A stretch of 64,000 nt of DNA from positions 1,383,501 through 1,447,500 of the forward strand of contig NZ_VCBX02000001.1 in NCBI RefSeq assembly GCF_005938745.2, in the 5' to 3' direction. A program made the translations under genes and the position numbers. Below the pieces are notes generated by a model that was not told the origin of the DNA, searched no databases, and saw nothing but the letters and a program-made list of their open reading frames with translations. This DNA is from Rhodococcus sp. KBS0724 (GTDB taxonomy: Bacteria > Actinomycetota > Actinomycetes > Mycobacteriales > Mycobacteriaceae). Shown here one piece after another: positions 7,344 to 15,004 of this stretch (positions are counted from its first letter, which is position 1; each line of letters begins with the position of its first letter).

Positions 7344-8975
7344 CTACTCCTCGAAAAGTTGCCCGTCGTCCATCCGCCACTTGCGGGTGCTGCGAGTGGA
7401 GCTGAGCATCCGGCGATCGTGAGTGACCAGAAGCAACGTGCCCTCGAAAGATTCCATCGCCTGCTCGAGTTGCTCGATTGCCGGCAGGTCGAGGTGGTTG
7501 GTGGGCTCGTCGAGCACGAGGAGATTGACCCCGCGGGCTTGGAGCAAAGCCAGTGCAGCCCTGGTCCTTTCACCGGGGGAGAGAGACGCCGCCGACCGCA
7601 GTACGTGATGCCCACGTAGGCCGAACTTGGCGAGGAGGGTACGGACATCGGCGTCGGGCCACTCCGGGACCTGTGCGCCGAAAGCCTCGACCACCGGCTG
7701 ATCGCCCTCGAAGAGCCCTCTGGCCTGATCGATCTCGCCGATCGCGACACCGGATCCGAGGGAAGCGATTCCCTCGTCCGGAGCGAGTTTGCCGAGTAGG
7801 ACGTTCAACAGGGTGGTCTTGCCCGCGCCGTTAGCGCCGGTGATGAGAATGCGGTCACCCCAATCGATTTGCGTCGTGACGGGGCCGAAGGTGAACTGGC
7901 CGCGAGTGACCTTGGCGCCGTTGGTGGTTGCGACCACGGACCCGGATCGCGGAGCGGCCGCGATCTCCATGCGCAACTCCCATTCCTTGCGAGGCTCTTC
8001 CACCACGTCGAGACGCTCGATGCGGCGTTGAGTCTGACGGGCTTTTGCCGCTTGCTTTTCCGTCGACTCGGTACGCAATCCGCGGCCGATCTTGTCGTTG
8101 TCCTTGGCCTTACGGCGCGCGTTGCGGACGCCGTGTTCCATCCAGTTGCGCTGCATCTGGGCGCGATCTTCGAGTTCGGATCTGGTGCCCGCATATTCTT
8201 CGAACGCCTCGCGCGCGTGCTGACGGGCAATCTCACGCTCGGCGAGATATGACTCGTAGCCACCGTCGTAGACGGCGATATTCTGTTGTGCCAGATCGAG
8301 TTCCACGATTCCGGTGACGGTGCGTGAAAGGAACTCGCGATCGTGACTCACCACAACCAGCGCCGCCCGCGTTTCGGCGACAAAACGTTCGAGTTGCTCG
8401 AGTCCGCGCAGATCGAGATCGTTGGTGGGCTCGTCGAGCAGCAGGATGTCGTAGCGCGAGAGCAACAGCGACGCGAGGCCGGCCCGAGCCGCCTGACCGC
8501 CGGACAGCGCCGTCATGTGCGCGTCGAGGGGAACACCCAGGCCCAGTTCGTCGACAACTTTTTCGGCGCGCTCCACCAGATCCGCGCCGCCGAGTGTGAG
8601 CCACCGCTCGAGTGCCGGGGAGTACAGATCCACTTCGGAATCCGCGAGGGTTTCCGCCGCCGCGTTCATGACGTCCTCGGCCTGAGTGACACCGGTGCGT
8701 CGGCCCAGGAATTCGAGCACGGTCTCGCCGACGATGCGGTCTGGTTCCTGCGCCAGGTAGCCGACAGCGGCGTCTGGCGGGCTGAGGGTGATCGACCCTT
8801 CCACATCAGCGGTCCCGGTTCCCGCCAGTGCGGTCAGGAGTGTCGACTTGCCCGCGCCGTTGGCGCCGACAAGTCCGATGACGTCGCCGGGAGCGACGGT
8901 GAGATCGAGATCGGAGAACAGGGTGCGTTCTCCCCGGGAAGCTGAGAGTCCGCTGATGCGCAGTGTTGCAGTCAC
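7344..8975 (-). CDS. ABC-F family ATP-binding protein
   Basis: This 543-residue protein has two nucleotide-binding domains and no membrane segment. The first has Walker A GANGAGKSTL, signature LSGGQAARAGL and DEPTNDLD. The second has GANGAGKTTL, signature LSPGERTRAAL and DEPTNHLD. The linker is rich in arginine, glutamate and glutamine. ABC-F proteins act on the ribosome, either as translation factors or in target protection against antibiotics. The GTG at 8975 is taken as start because the protein similarity begins there; AGGGG is 11 nt upstream, directly beside a strong hairpin repeat. Confidence 0.88.
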   Translation of the reverse strand: MTATLRISGLSASRGERTLFSDLDLTVAPGDVIGLVGANGAGKSTLLTALAGTGTADVEGSITLSPPDAAVGYLAQEPDRIVGETVLEFLGRRTGVTQAEDVMNAAAETLADSEVDLYSPALERWLTLGGADLVERAEKVVDELGLGVPLDAHMTALSGGQAARAGLASLLLSRYDILLLDEPTNDLDLRGLEQLERFVAETRAALVVVSHDREFLSRTVTGIVELDLAQQNIAVYDGGYESYLAEREIARQHAREAFEEYAGTRSELEDRAQMQRNWMEHGVRNARRKAKDNDKIGRGLRTESTEKQAAKARQTQRRIERLDVVEEPRKEWELRMEIAAAPRSGSVVATTNGAKVTRGQFTFGPVTTQIDWGDRILITGANGAGKTTLLNVLLGKLAPDEGIASLGSGVAIGEIDQARGLFEGDQPVVEAFGAQVPEWPDADVRTLLAKFGLRGHHVLRSAASLSPGERTRAALALLQARGVNLLVLDEPTNHLDLPAIEQLEQAMESFEGTLLLVTHDRRMLSSTRSTRKWRMDDGQLFEE

Positions 8976-8993
8976 ACGTGAAGTATCCCCTGT

Positions 8994-9039
8994 GCTGTGC
9001 GCCTTTATTAACCGTGGGCGGTTAATAAAGGCGCACAGC
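8994..9039. repeat. Hairpin repeat copy 1 (GCTGTGCGCC family)
   Basis: The left arm GCTGTGCGCCTTTATTAACC is perfectly matched by the right arm at 9020-9039. One further G-C pair makes 21 bp with a TGGG loop. It lies 18 nt upstream of the ABC-F start and 1 nt past the methyltransferase stop, so it could act as a terminator, a leader attenuator or a dispersed palindromic repeat. Related copies are at 33377 and 53013. Confidence 0.9.
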
Positions 9040-9040
9040 G

Positions 9041-9637
9041 TTAGCGCCGCACCAGGTGGTACCAGCACGGATGGGCCGCACGGGCAGGCAACGGCGCATC
9101 GGACATATCGGCCGGATCACTCGACACCATGGTCCAACCGTCGAAGGCTCGGGCCACGTCTGCCTTCGACACGCCATGCGGTATCGGCCACCGATGACCG
9201 CGACTGAAGGCAAACATGATCAACGACGCGCCCGGTGCCGTGATGGCGTTGACGGACTCCGCATAGTGACGGCGCTCCTGATCGTCCAGTCCGTGGAAGC
9301 AACCGATGTCCAGGACGAGCATGTGACCTGGGTCCACGGCGATGTGCAGATCGGTTGCGTCCTCGTGCAGGAATCGAACGGTCGAGTGGGCGTCGCGGGC
9401 CCGGATCCGGGCTTTGTCCAGGGCTTCCTGCTCGATGTCGACGCCGGTGACCTGCCAGCCACGCTTTGCCATGTCGATGGAGTGCTTGCCGGTCCCGCAG
9501 CCGATGTCGAGGGCGCGCCCATGGTCGGGGAGGGGAATCGAGTCGAGTAGTGCGGACAGTTGGGTATCAAAACCTCGCCGGGTGTGCTCCCACGGAGTCA
9601 CTCCTACTTTGTAGGCGAGATGATAGGGAGGACGCAT
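9041..9637 (-). CDS. Class I SAM-dependent methyltransferase
   Basis: This 198-residue protein has a Rossmann-type SAM-binding core: motif I LDIGCGTGKHS (about 42-52), the acidic residue after strand 2 (VTGVDIEQEA) and a DAT motif (LHEDATDL). It resembles the small UbiE/Tellurite-type methyltransferases that act on diverse small molecules. The ATG at 9637 has AAGGGA upstream. The TAA stop sits directly against the hairpin repeat. It precedes the ABC-F gene on the same strand. Confidence 0.85.
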   Translation of the reverse strand: MRPPYHLAYKVGVTPWEHTRRGFDTQLSALLDSIPLPDHGRALDIGCGTGKHSIDMAKRGWQVTGVDIEQEALDKARIRARDAHSTVRFLHEDATDLHIAVDPGHMLVLDIGCFHGLDDQERRHYAESVNAITAPGASLIMFAFSRGHRWPIPHGVSKADVARAFDGWTMVSSDPADMSDAPLPARAAHPCWYHLVRR

Positions 9638-9754
9638 CGCAGTCCCTTTTTCTCGAGGAGATTTCAAGGCACGCACTCCAAGGTAGACGGGCTTTTGGAG
9701 CAGAACAAGGGGGTTGCGCGGGAACACTGCGCCGCGGTGCCGCGTTGCGTAGGT

Positions 9755-10603
9755 ATGACCGAACCACAAGATACGACCACTGTTCCGAGCATTGTGCTGG
9801 CCGACGGCAAGGCCATTCCAGCTTTGGGATTCGGTGTTTTCCAAGTACCGGACAACGAAACCCGTGACGCCGTATCAACCGCTTTGCAGGCTGGTTATCG
9901 AAGTATCGACACCGCCAAGATCTACGGCAACGAAGCAGGCGTCGGACAGGCGATTGCCGAGTCCGGCATCAACCGCGAAGACCTCTACATCACCACCAAG
10001 CTGTGGAACGACGATCAGGGATACGAGTCGACGCTGGCTGCGTTCGACGCAAGCCTGGAACGCCTCGGCCTCGAGTACCTCGACCTCTACCTGATCCACT
10101 GGCCGGTGCCGTCGAAGGACCTCTACGTCGATACGTTCAAGGCATTTCAGAAGCTCAAGGCCGACGGCCGGGTGCGGTCGATCGGTGTTTCGAACTTCAC
10201 CGTCGACAACCTCGAACGGGTGATCGGGGAAACGGGTGAGGTGCCAGTTCTCAACCAGATCGAGCTTCACCCCAAGTTCAACCAGTCCGAGCTTCGCGCC
10301 TTCCACACCGGCAAGGGGATTGCCACGGAGGCGTGGAGTCCGCTCGGCCAGGGCACGCTACTCACGGATCCCGTCATCACGGCAATCGCCGACGCCCACG
10401 GCGTCACGGCAGCTCAGGTGGTCATTCGGTGGCATCTGCAGATCGGCAACGTCGTGATTCCCAAGTCGGTGACGCCTGAGCGCATCAAGGCGAACTTCGA
10501 CGTCTTCGGATTTGCATTGACGCCGGACGAGATCAATGCCATTGGAGCGCTTGATGATCCGTCCGGTCGGATCGGTCCGGATCCGGCGGTGTTCGGGAGC
10601 TAG
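9755..10603 (+). CDS. Aldo/keto reductase
   Basis: This 282-residue member of the AKR5-like group has tetrad residues D52, Y57, K82 and H115. It is closely related to the product of the gene at 6356, in the opposite orientation. The start is the ATG at 9755 (MTEPQDTT), chosen by alignment with that paralogue. A strong terminator follows the stop. The likely role is NADPH-dependent reduction of aldehydes or keto-sugars in the cytoplasm. Confidence 0.92.
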   Translation: MTEPQDTTTVPSIVLADGKAIPALGFGVFQVPDNETRDAVSTALQAGYRSIDTAKIYGNEAGVGQAIAESGINREDLYITTKLWNDDQGYESTLAAFDASLERLGLEYLDLYLIHWPVPSKDLYVDTFKAFQKLKADGRVRSIGVSNFTVDNLERVIGETGEVPVLNQIELHPKFNQSELRAFHTGKGIATEAWSPLGQGTLLTDPVITAIADAHGVTAAQVVIRWHLQIGNVVIPKSVTPERIKANFDVFGFALTPDEINAIGALDDPSGRIGPDPAVFGS

Positions 10604-10613
10604 AACAACACGA

Positions 10614-10652
10614 CAAACGGCACTCCCACAGATCGAGCGGGAGTGCCGTTTG
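10614..10652. terminator. Bidirectional terminator
   Basis: Perfect 14-bp arms CAAACGGCACTCCC and GGGAGTGCCGTTTG surround an 11-nt loop. It lies between the convergent aldo/keto reductase and Old Yellow Enzyme genes. The arms begin and end in short A/T runs, so it can work in both directions. Confidence 0.85.
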
Positions 10653-10662
10653 CCGTATCGGG

Positions 10663-11829
10663 TCAGTTCAGATGGGTGCGGTGCTCTGCGGTGAAAGCGA
10701 TGTGTTCGTCGGTGCGTCCGGTGCGGAGTTTTTCCACCCATTCGGGGTCGGCGAGCAGTGCGCGTCCAATGGCAACCATGTCGAATTCGCCGTCGTCGTA
10801 CTGAGCTTCGAGACGCTCCAGTCCGGTGACAGCGGATGCGGCATCAGCGGTGAAGGCCGTGGTGAATACGGAATCGAGCCCGATCGATCCCACTGTGATG
10901 GTGGGCAGGCCGGTCAACTTCTTCGTCCAGCCTGCGAGTCCGAGTTTGCCGTCATCGCCGTCGATTTCGGCGAACGCCGGCTCCCAGTGCCGCCTCGTAG
11001 ACGGATGCAGCACATCAACCCCGGCGTCGACCAGAGGAGTGAGGATGCGCCCCAGTTCCGCCGGATTCTGGGCGATCCGAGCGTCGTACTGGCCCGACTT
11101 CCACTGCGAGAATCGGTAGACGATTGCAAACTCGTTTCCGACGGCCTCGCGTATGGCAGCGACAACCTCAGCGGGGAAGCGGGTTCGAGCTTCGAGCGAT
11201 CCACCGTACGTATCGGTGCGGACATTGGTTCCAGCCCACAGGAATTCGTCGAGCAGGTAACCGTGCGCGCCGTGTAGTTCCAAGCCGTCGAATCCAGTGC
11301 TCTGCGCATTGAGGGCGGCGTCGACCCAGGCCTGCTTCAGCGTTTCGAGATCCGACGAGGTGAATTCTCGTCCCAAGCGAGTGCCGTCCAGTGCGAGCCC
11401 GGAAGGACTGACGGTCTCCACGTCGGGATTGAGGCGAGAGTTCTCGCCGCGCTCGACACCCAGATGCCACAGCTGCGGAATGATGGATCCGCCCTCGGCA
11501 TGGACGGCGTCGACAACCGAGCGCCAGCCGTCCAGGCTCGAGTCGCCGTAGATACGCGGTACTCGGGTATGCGGGCCGGCGGCGGGGTCAGGGATGTACG
11601 TGCCTTCGGTGATGATCAGACCGACGCCTCCCGCTGCGCGACGACGGTAGTACTCGGCGACGTCGGCGCCGGGAATTCCGTCGGGGGAGAAGGCGCGGGT
11701 CATCGGGGCCATGGCAAAGCGGTTACGCAACGAGAGTGATTTGACCTCGAAGGGCTGGAAGAGGCCGCGCAACGCGGAGGCCTCGGGTGCGTTCGAAGTG
11801 GGGGAAAGAGTCACGCGTTGGTTCAACAT
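10663..11829 (-). CDS. Old Yellow Enzyme family NADH:flavin oxidoreductase / ene-reductase
   Basis: This 388-residue FMN-dependent TIM-barrel protein starts with the typical L.NR.AMAPMTR segment. It carries the catalytic-region motif LHGAHGYLLDEF and the GRALLADPEWV end. Family enzymes reduce activated C=C bonds of alpha,beta-unsaturated carbonyls and nitro compounds. It is transcribed away from an OhrR-like regulator across a 93-bp spacer that holds an inverted repeat, so induction by peroxides or electrophiles is likely. Confidence 0.92.
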   Translation of the reverse strand: MLNQRVTLSPTSNAPEASALRGLFQPFEVKSLSLRNRFAMAPMTRAFSPDGIPGADVAEYYRRRAAGGVGLIITEGTYIPDPAAGPHTRVPRIYGDSSLDGWRSVVDAVHAEGGSIIPQLWHLGVERGENSRLNPDVETVSPSGLALDGTRLGREFTSSDLETLKQAWVDAALNAQSTGFDGLELHGAHGYLLDEFLWAGTNVRTDTYGGSLEARTRFPAEVVAAIREAVGNEFAIVYRFSQWKSGQYDARIAQNPAELGRILTPLVDAGVDVLHPSTRRHWEPAFAEIDGDDGKLGLAGWTKKLTGLPTITVGSIGLDSVFTTAFTADAASAVTGLERLEAQYDDGEFDMVAIGRALLADPEWVEKLRTGRTDEHIAFTAEHRTHLN

Positions 11830-11870
11830 GACCGGATCCGGGTCTATTCCTGACTGTGGTTGCCCAAGAT

Positions 11871-11905
11871 TTAGTTAGTGCAGTATTAGTTATCGCACGA
11901 ACTAA
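11871..11905. promoter_or_regulatory. Inverted repeat, likely OhrR/MarR operator
   Basis: TTAGTTAGTGC and GCACGAACTAA match at 10 of 11 positions across a 13-bp spacer. The site is in the divergent region between the ene-reductase and the OhrR-like regulator, 17 bp before the regulator start. AT-rich inverted repeats of this kind are typical of MarR-family operators. Confidence 0.65.
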
Positions 11906-11922
11906 TCTGTTACGGTGTACTC

Positions 11923-12387
11923 ATGACCACGCAGGAGTCGCTCACCGATCCACTGGCGCTCGATCGCCAGGTGTGTTTTGCGCTCGCCGTTGCAAACCGG
12001 GCAGTGCTGTCCGTATACCGTCCATTGCTAGAGCCCATGGGTCTCACGCATCCTCAGTACCTTGTGATGCTGGCGCTGTGGGGCAAGGCTCCGATGGCGG
12101 TCAAGGAAATCGGGCAAGCGCTACAGCTCGATTCGCCTACTCTGTCACCACTCCTCAAACGCCTCGAGGCATCCGGGCTGATCACGCGAACGCGAAGCCG
12201 GGCTGACGAGCGTCAACTCGATGTCGATCTCACCGAGGCTGGTGCAGCCTTGCGGAGCGAGGCGGAGAAGATTCCGCCGGCAGTGGTGGAGAAGCTTGGC
12301 GTGGGACTGGCTGAACTCGAAGAACTTCACACAGTGTTGACGCGGGTCAATGAAGCCGCGTTGCGCGCTGGAGCATTGGACCAATGA
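11923..12387 (+). CDS. OhrR-like MarR family transcriptional regulator
   Basis: This 154-residue winged-helix protein has the N-terminal OhrR pattern: a reactive-type cysteine (C18 in LDRQVCFAL) followed by YRPLLEPMGLTHPQYLVML. The wing is at about residues 60-100. In OhrR proteins, oxidation of this cysteine by organic peroxides releases DNA. No ohr gene is adjacent; the likely target is the divergent ene-reductase. It overlaps or nearly abuts the DUF5313 gene downstream. Confidence 0.88.
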   Translation: MTTQESLTDPLALDRQVCFALAVANRAVLSVYRPLLEPMGLTHPQYLVMLALWGKAPMAVKEIGQALQLDSPTLSPLLKRLEASGLITRTRSRADERQLDVDLTEAGAALRSEAEKIPPAVVEKLGVGLAELEELHTVLTRVNEAALRAGALDQ

Positions 12388-12398
12388 AAGGCAAGGAT

Positions 12399-12797
12399 AT
12401 GTCTGCCGCGCCCGCAGGGAAACAACATGCGTCACCGAACCCTCTTCAGTGGCTGGGTTATTCGTTCGGTCGTAAGTTGCCGGATTCCATGCAGGAATGG
12501 GTTCGCAACGATCTGATCGGCGATTGGGCCGTGCCCCGGCACCTCGTCCGCAGCATGGTGCCGTTCCTGCCGGTCTTTGCGGTCTTCATGCTCTTCCCAG
12601 GGCCATGGGCGCTGAGGGCTTCCATGGTGCTTCTCGGTGTATTGCTGGCGCTGTTCTATTCCGTTTCCTACATGGCGCAGAACAGGTCTCGTCGACTCGA
12701 ACGTCACGGACTGCCCGCAGATCTGGAGAATCCGAAGAAGGTCACTCGCCACGACGCCGAGAAAGCCGCATACGACAAGCTGTACGGCCACGGTTAG
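12399..12797 (+). CDS. DUF5313-like small membrane protein
   Basis: This 132-residue protein has the N-terminal WLGYSFGRKLP and W...DL motifs, two helices (about 50-68 and 72-90), and a basic C-terminal region ending KAAYDKLYG. I recognise it as the actinobacterial DUF5313 type, of unknown function. I chose the ATG at 12399 because AAAGG lies 7 nt upstream. An ATG at 12384 would overlap the OhrR-like gene by 4 bp and add five residues. Confidence 0.8.
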   Translation: MSAAPAGKQHASPNPLQWLGYSFGRKLPDSMQEWVRNDLIGDWAVPRHLVRSMVPFLPVFAVFMLFPGPWALRASMVLLGVLLALFYSVSYMAQNRSRRLERHGLPADLENPKKVTRHDAEKAAYDKLYGHG

Positions 12798-12810
12798 TCG
12801 CGGCCGTACA
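12781..12810. terminator. Convergent terminator
   Basis: TGTACGGCC and GGCCGTACA form 9-bp arms around a 12-nt loop. The hairpin includes the stop codon of the DUF5313 gene and lies just before the stop of the convergent MHYT gene. Confidence 0.6.
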
Positions 12811-12813
12811 ACG

Positions 12814-13608
12814 TCAGTTCCGAGTTGCAAACTCGCGTGCTTCGAAAGCCAGATCGTCTGCAGCGGAATCCATGCGGGCGATCTCGCGATCAGGAACTGT
12901 CAGGACGGCGACGATCGGCACTGCCATCGCCAGAAGCCCGATGACGAAGACTGGGAAGAGGAACGCGAACACCTCGAGCCCGACGGGTGCGGGAGCGGAC
13001 GTGTCGTGGACAACCTCCACCGCGGCCATCCCGGTGTAGTGCATGCCGACCACGGCGACACCCATGATCACTCCGGCGATCAATCGCATGACGGTGGATT
13101 CCATCACCATCGTGAACCACAACGCGGCGGTACCGGCAACAACGGCAATCACAAGCGAGAGTGCGACGAAGTACATGTTGTAGTTGATCTCGCCTTGAAA
13201 TCGTAAGGCCCGCATACCCGTGTAGTGCATGACGTTGACCGCGATGCCGACGAGGAAGCCGGCGGCCAGGAGCCTCGACCAGCGGAATTCGGTGCCGACG
13301 ATCAACAAACCGACAAATACTGCGGTTACGGACATAAGCGCCGAAATGATCGTCCAGGTCAGGCTGTAGCGAATGGGACTGCCGGGCACGGCAAACCCGA
13401 GCATTGCGATGAAGTGCATCAACCAGATACCGACACCACCGATGGACAGTGCACCCATGAACAACCAGCGCAGGCGCGCCCCAGGGTGCGTGGCCGCGGC
13501 GCCGTGCCGGGTACACGCCAATCCGATGACCGATCCCGAGACTGCAACGGCGAACGCCAGTCCGAGCAGCCAGATTCCCATCGAGAAATGGTGCATTTCA
13601 TCCGACAT
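12814..13608 (-). CDS. MHYT-domain membrane sensor protein
   Basis: This 264-residue integral membrane protein has seven predicted helices and three copies of the MHYT signature region (MHFIAM, MHYTGM, MHYTGM). MHYT domains are proposed to bind copper and to sense oxygen, CO or NO. Here the domain stands alone, without an attached GGDEF/EAL or kinase domain, as in several actinobacteria. The start is the ATG at 13608 with AAGGA upstream. It follows the cvn operon on the same strand after 34 bp and may be part of it. Confidence 0.88.
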   Translation of the reverse strand: MSDEMHHFSMGIWLLGLAFAVAVSGSVIGLACTRHGAAATHPGARLRWLFMGALSIGGVGIWLMHFIAMLGFAVPGSPIRYSLTWTIISALMSVTAVFVGLLIVGTEFRWSRLLAAGFLVGIAVNVMHYTGMRALRFQGEINYNMYFVALSLVIAVVAGTAALWFTMVMESTVMRLIAGVIMGVAVVGMHYTGMAAVEVVHDTSAPAPVGLEVFAFLFPVFVIGLLAMAVPIVAVLTVPDREIARMDSAADDLAFEAREFATRN

Positions 13609-13642
13609 GCGGAGTTCCTTAGGGTCGTTGTTGTCCGAGGTG

Positions 13643-14230
13643 TTAGTAAAGTGCTGCGGCCGCAATACGTTCGAGCGCGTACTCGGTGATCGTGATCAAA
13701 GCCTGCTTCGCGGATTCCCGGTTACGCGCGTCGATTTCGATCATCGGTACGCGGTTGGGAAGCGCGAGAGCCTGCCGAAGGTCACTCGCGGCGTGTATGG
13801 GGGCTCCGTCAAAACGGTTGACTGCCACGATGAACGGCAAACCGCGCGCTTCGAAGAAGTCGACAGCGGCAAAGCTGTCTTCGAGGCGGCGTGTGTCGAC
13901 AAGGATGACAGCGCCGATGGCACCGGTGATGAGGTCGTCCCACATGAACCAGAACCGTCGTTGACCAGGTGTGCCGAAGAGATACAGGACCAAGTCGTCG
14001 GCCAGCGTGATGCGGCCGAAATCCATTGCGACTGTTGTGGTGTCCTTGTTCGGCGTCGCGCCGAGGTGGTCGATACCGTCACTGGCGTCGGTCACCAATG
14101 CTTCGGTGCGCAGCGGGACGATTTCGGAGACCGTCCCGACAAGGGTGGTCTTTCCGACACCGAAGCCGCCGGCGATCACGATTTTCGTCGAGGTGACGCG
14201 AGACGATGCGTCAGAGTGCCCGAAGTCCAC
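13643..14230 (-). CDS. cvnD: Conservon GTP-binding protein CvnD
   Basis: This 195-residue small GTPase-like protein has Walker A GGFGVGKTTL (about 21-30), a switch-type T.AMDFGR segment, FGTPGQ (the G3 equivalent of DxxG) and NRFDG as the G4 region. In Streptomyces, CvnD is the last member of the CvnABCD membrane-associated complex that resembles a eukaryotic G-protein signalling unit. It overlaps the DUF742 gene by 20 bp. The target of the signal is not known. Confidence 0.9.
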   Translation of the reverse strand: MDFGHSDASSRVTSTKIVIAGGFGVGKTTLVGTVSEIVPLRTEALVTDASDGIDHLGATPNKDTTTVAMDFGRITLADDLVLYLFGTPGQRRFWFMWDDLITGAIGAVILVDTRRLEDSFAAVDFFEARGLPFIVAVNRFDGAPIHAASDLRQALALPNRVPMIEIDARNRESAKQALITITEYALERIAAAALY

Positions 14231-14582
14231 TGAGGGTCCTTTCGATCAATTCGCGGCGCTCGACCGCAGTCGCATCGCTTCGCAGAGTGGCTTGTACTTC
14301 CAATGCCCCGGCGACGATCAGATCCGCCACCAGGACCCGGGCCACCCCGATCGGAACACCAAGGTGTGCACCGATTTCCGCGATGGAGATCCGCTGCTCA
14401 CAGAGGGAGACTATCGAGGCGCGAATGTCTTCAGGCGCAAGGTGCCCGGCGACGGCGTCCTCCATGGTCGCGACAATCGCTTCGATGGGGAGGTCGATGG
14501 ACGGCTGTGTCCGGCCTTCGGTGAGCGCGTATGGACGAACCAGACTCGGTTCGGGGTCAACGCGTTCGGGGTGGTTGGACAT
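14211..14582 (-). CDS. cvnC: Conservon DUF742 protein CvnC
   Basis: This 123-residue DUF742 member has a winged-helix-like core (ISIAEIGAHLGVPIGVARVL, then GALEVQ) and ends in the family motif LIERTLSGLRAL. It is the third gene of the conservon, 5 bp after cvnB, with its 3' end inside the start of cvnD. Its role in the complex is not established. Confidence 0.92.
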   Translation of the reverse strand: MSNHPERVDPEPSLVRPYALTEGRTQPSIDLPIEAIVATMEDAVAGHLAPEDIRASIVSLCEQRISIAEIGAHLGVPIGVARVLVADLIVAGALEVQATLRSDATAVERRELIERTLSGLRAL

Positions 14583-14587
14583 GAGTA

Positions 14588-15004
14588 TCAGGAATCCCGA
14601 CCCGAACGAGCAGCAATGTCCATCGTGGGTCCGACTCGGTCGACCAGAGTGGCCATTTCGTACCCGATCTGACCGATGTCACATCCCGCGACGGCCAGCG
14701 CGGCCAGATAGGCGCCGCTGCCGACACCCATCAGCAGCAGGTAGCCGTTCTCCATCTCGACCACCGATTGCAGGACGGCTCCGCCGTCGAACAACCGTGA
14801 CGCACCGGCGGAGAGGCTGGCGAGTCCCGAAGTCACAGCGGCCAATTGGTCAGCTCGATCGAGCGGAAGATGGGTGCTCGCAGCACTCAACAGCCCGTCG
14901 GCCGAGACGATGATCGCGTGGCTCACGCCTGGCACGTCGCGGGCGAAACCCGAAACCAGCCAGTCGAGTGAGCGAGGAGTCTCTTGGGCTCCGACTGAAT
15001 TCAC
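14588..15004 (-). CDS. cvnB: Conservon roadblock/LC7 protein CvnB
   Basis: This 138-residue roadblock/LC7-fold protein has [20 protein letters not shown] near the N-terminus, the typical MglB-like regulator segment. Such proteins act as partners or activators of small GTPases. It overlaps the 3' end of the kinase gene by 4 bp, which fits tight coupling of CvnA and CvnB. Confidence 0.92.
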   Translation of the reverse strand: MNSVGAQETPRSLDWLVSGFARDVPGVSHAIIVSADGLLSAASTHLPLDRADQLAAVTSGLASLSAGASRLFDGGAVLQSVVEMENGYLLLMGVGSGAYLAALAVAGCDIGQIGYEMATLVDRVGPTMDIAARSGRDS

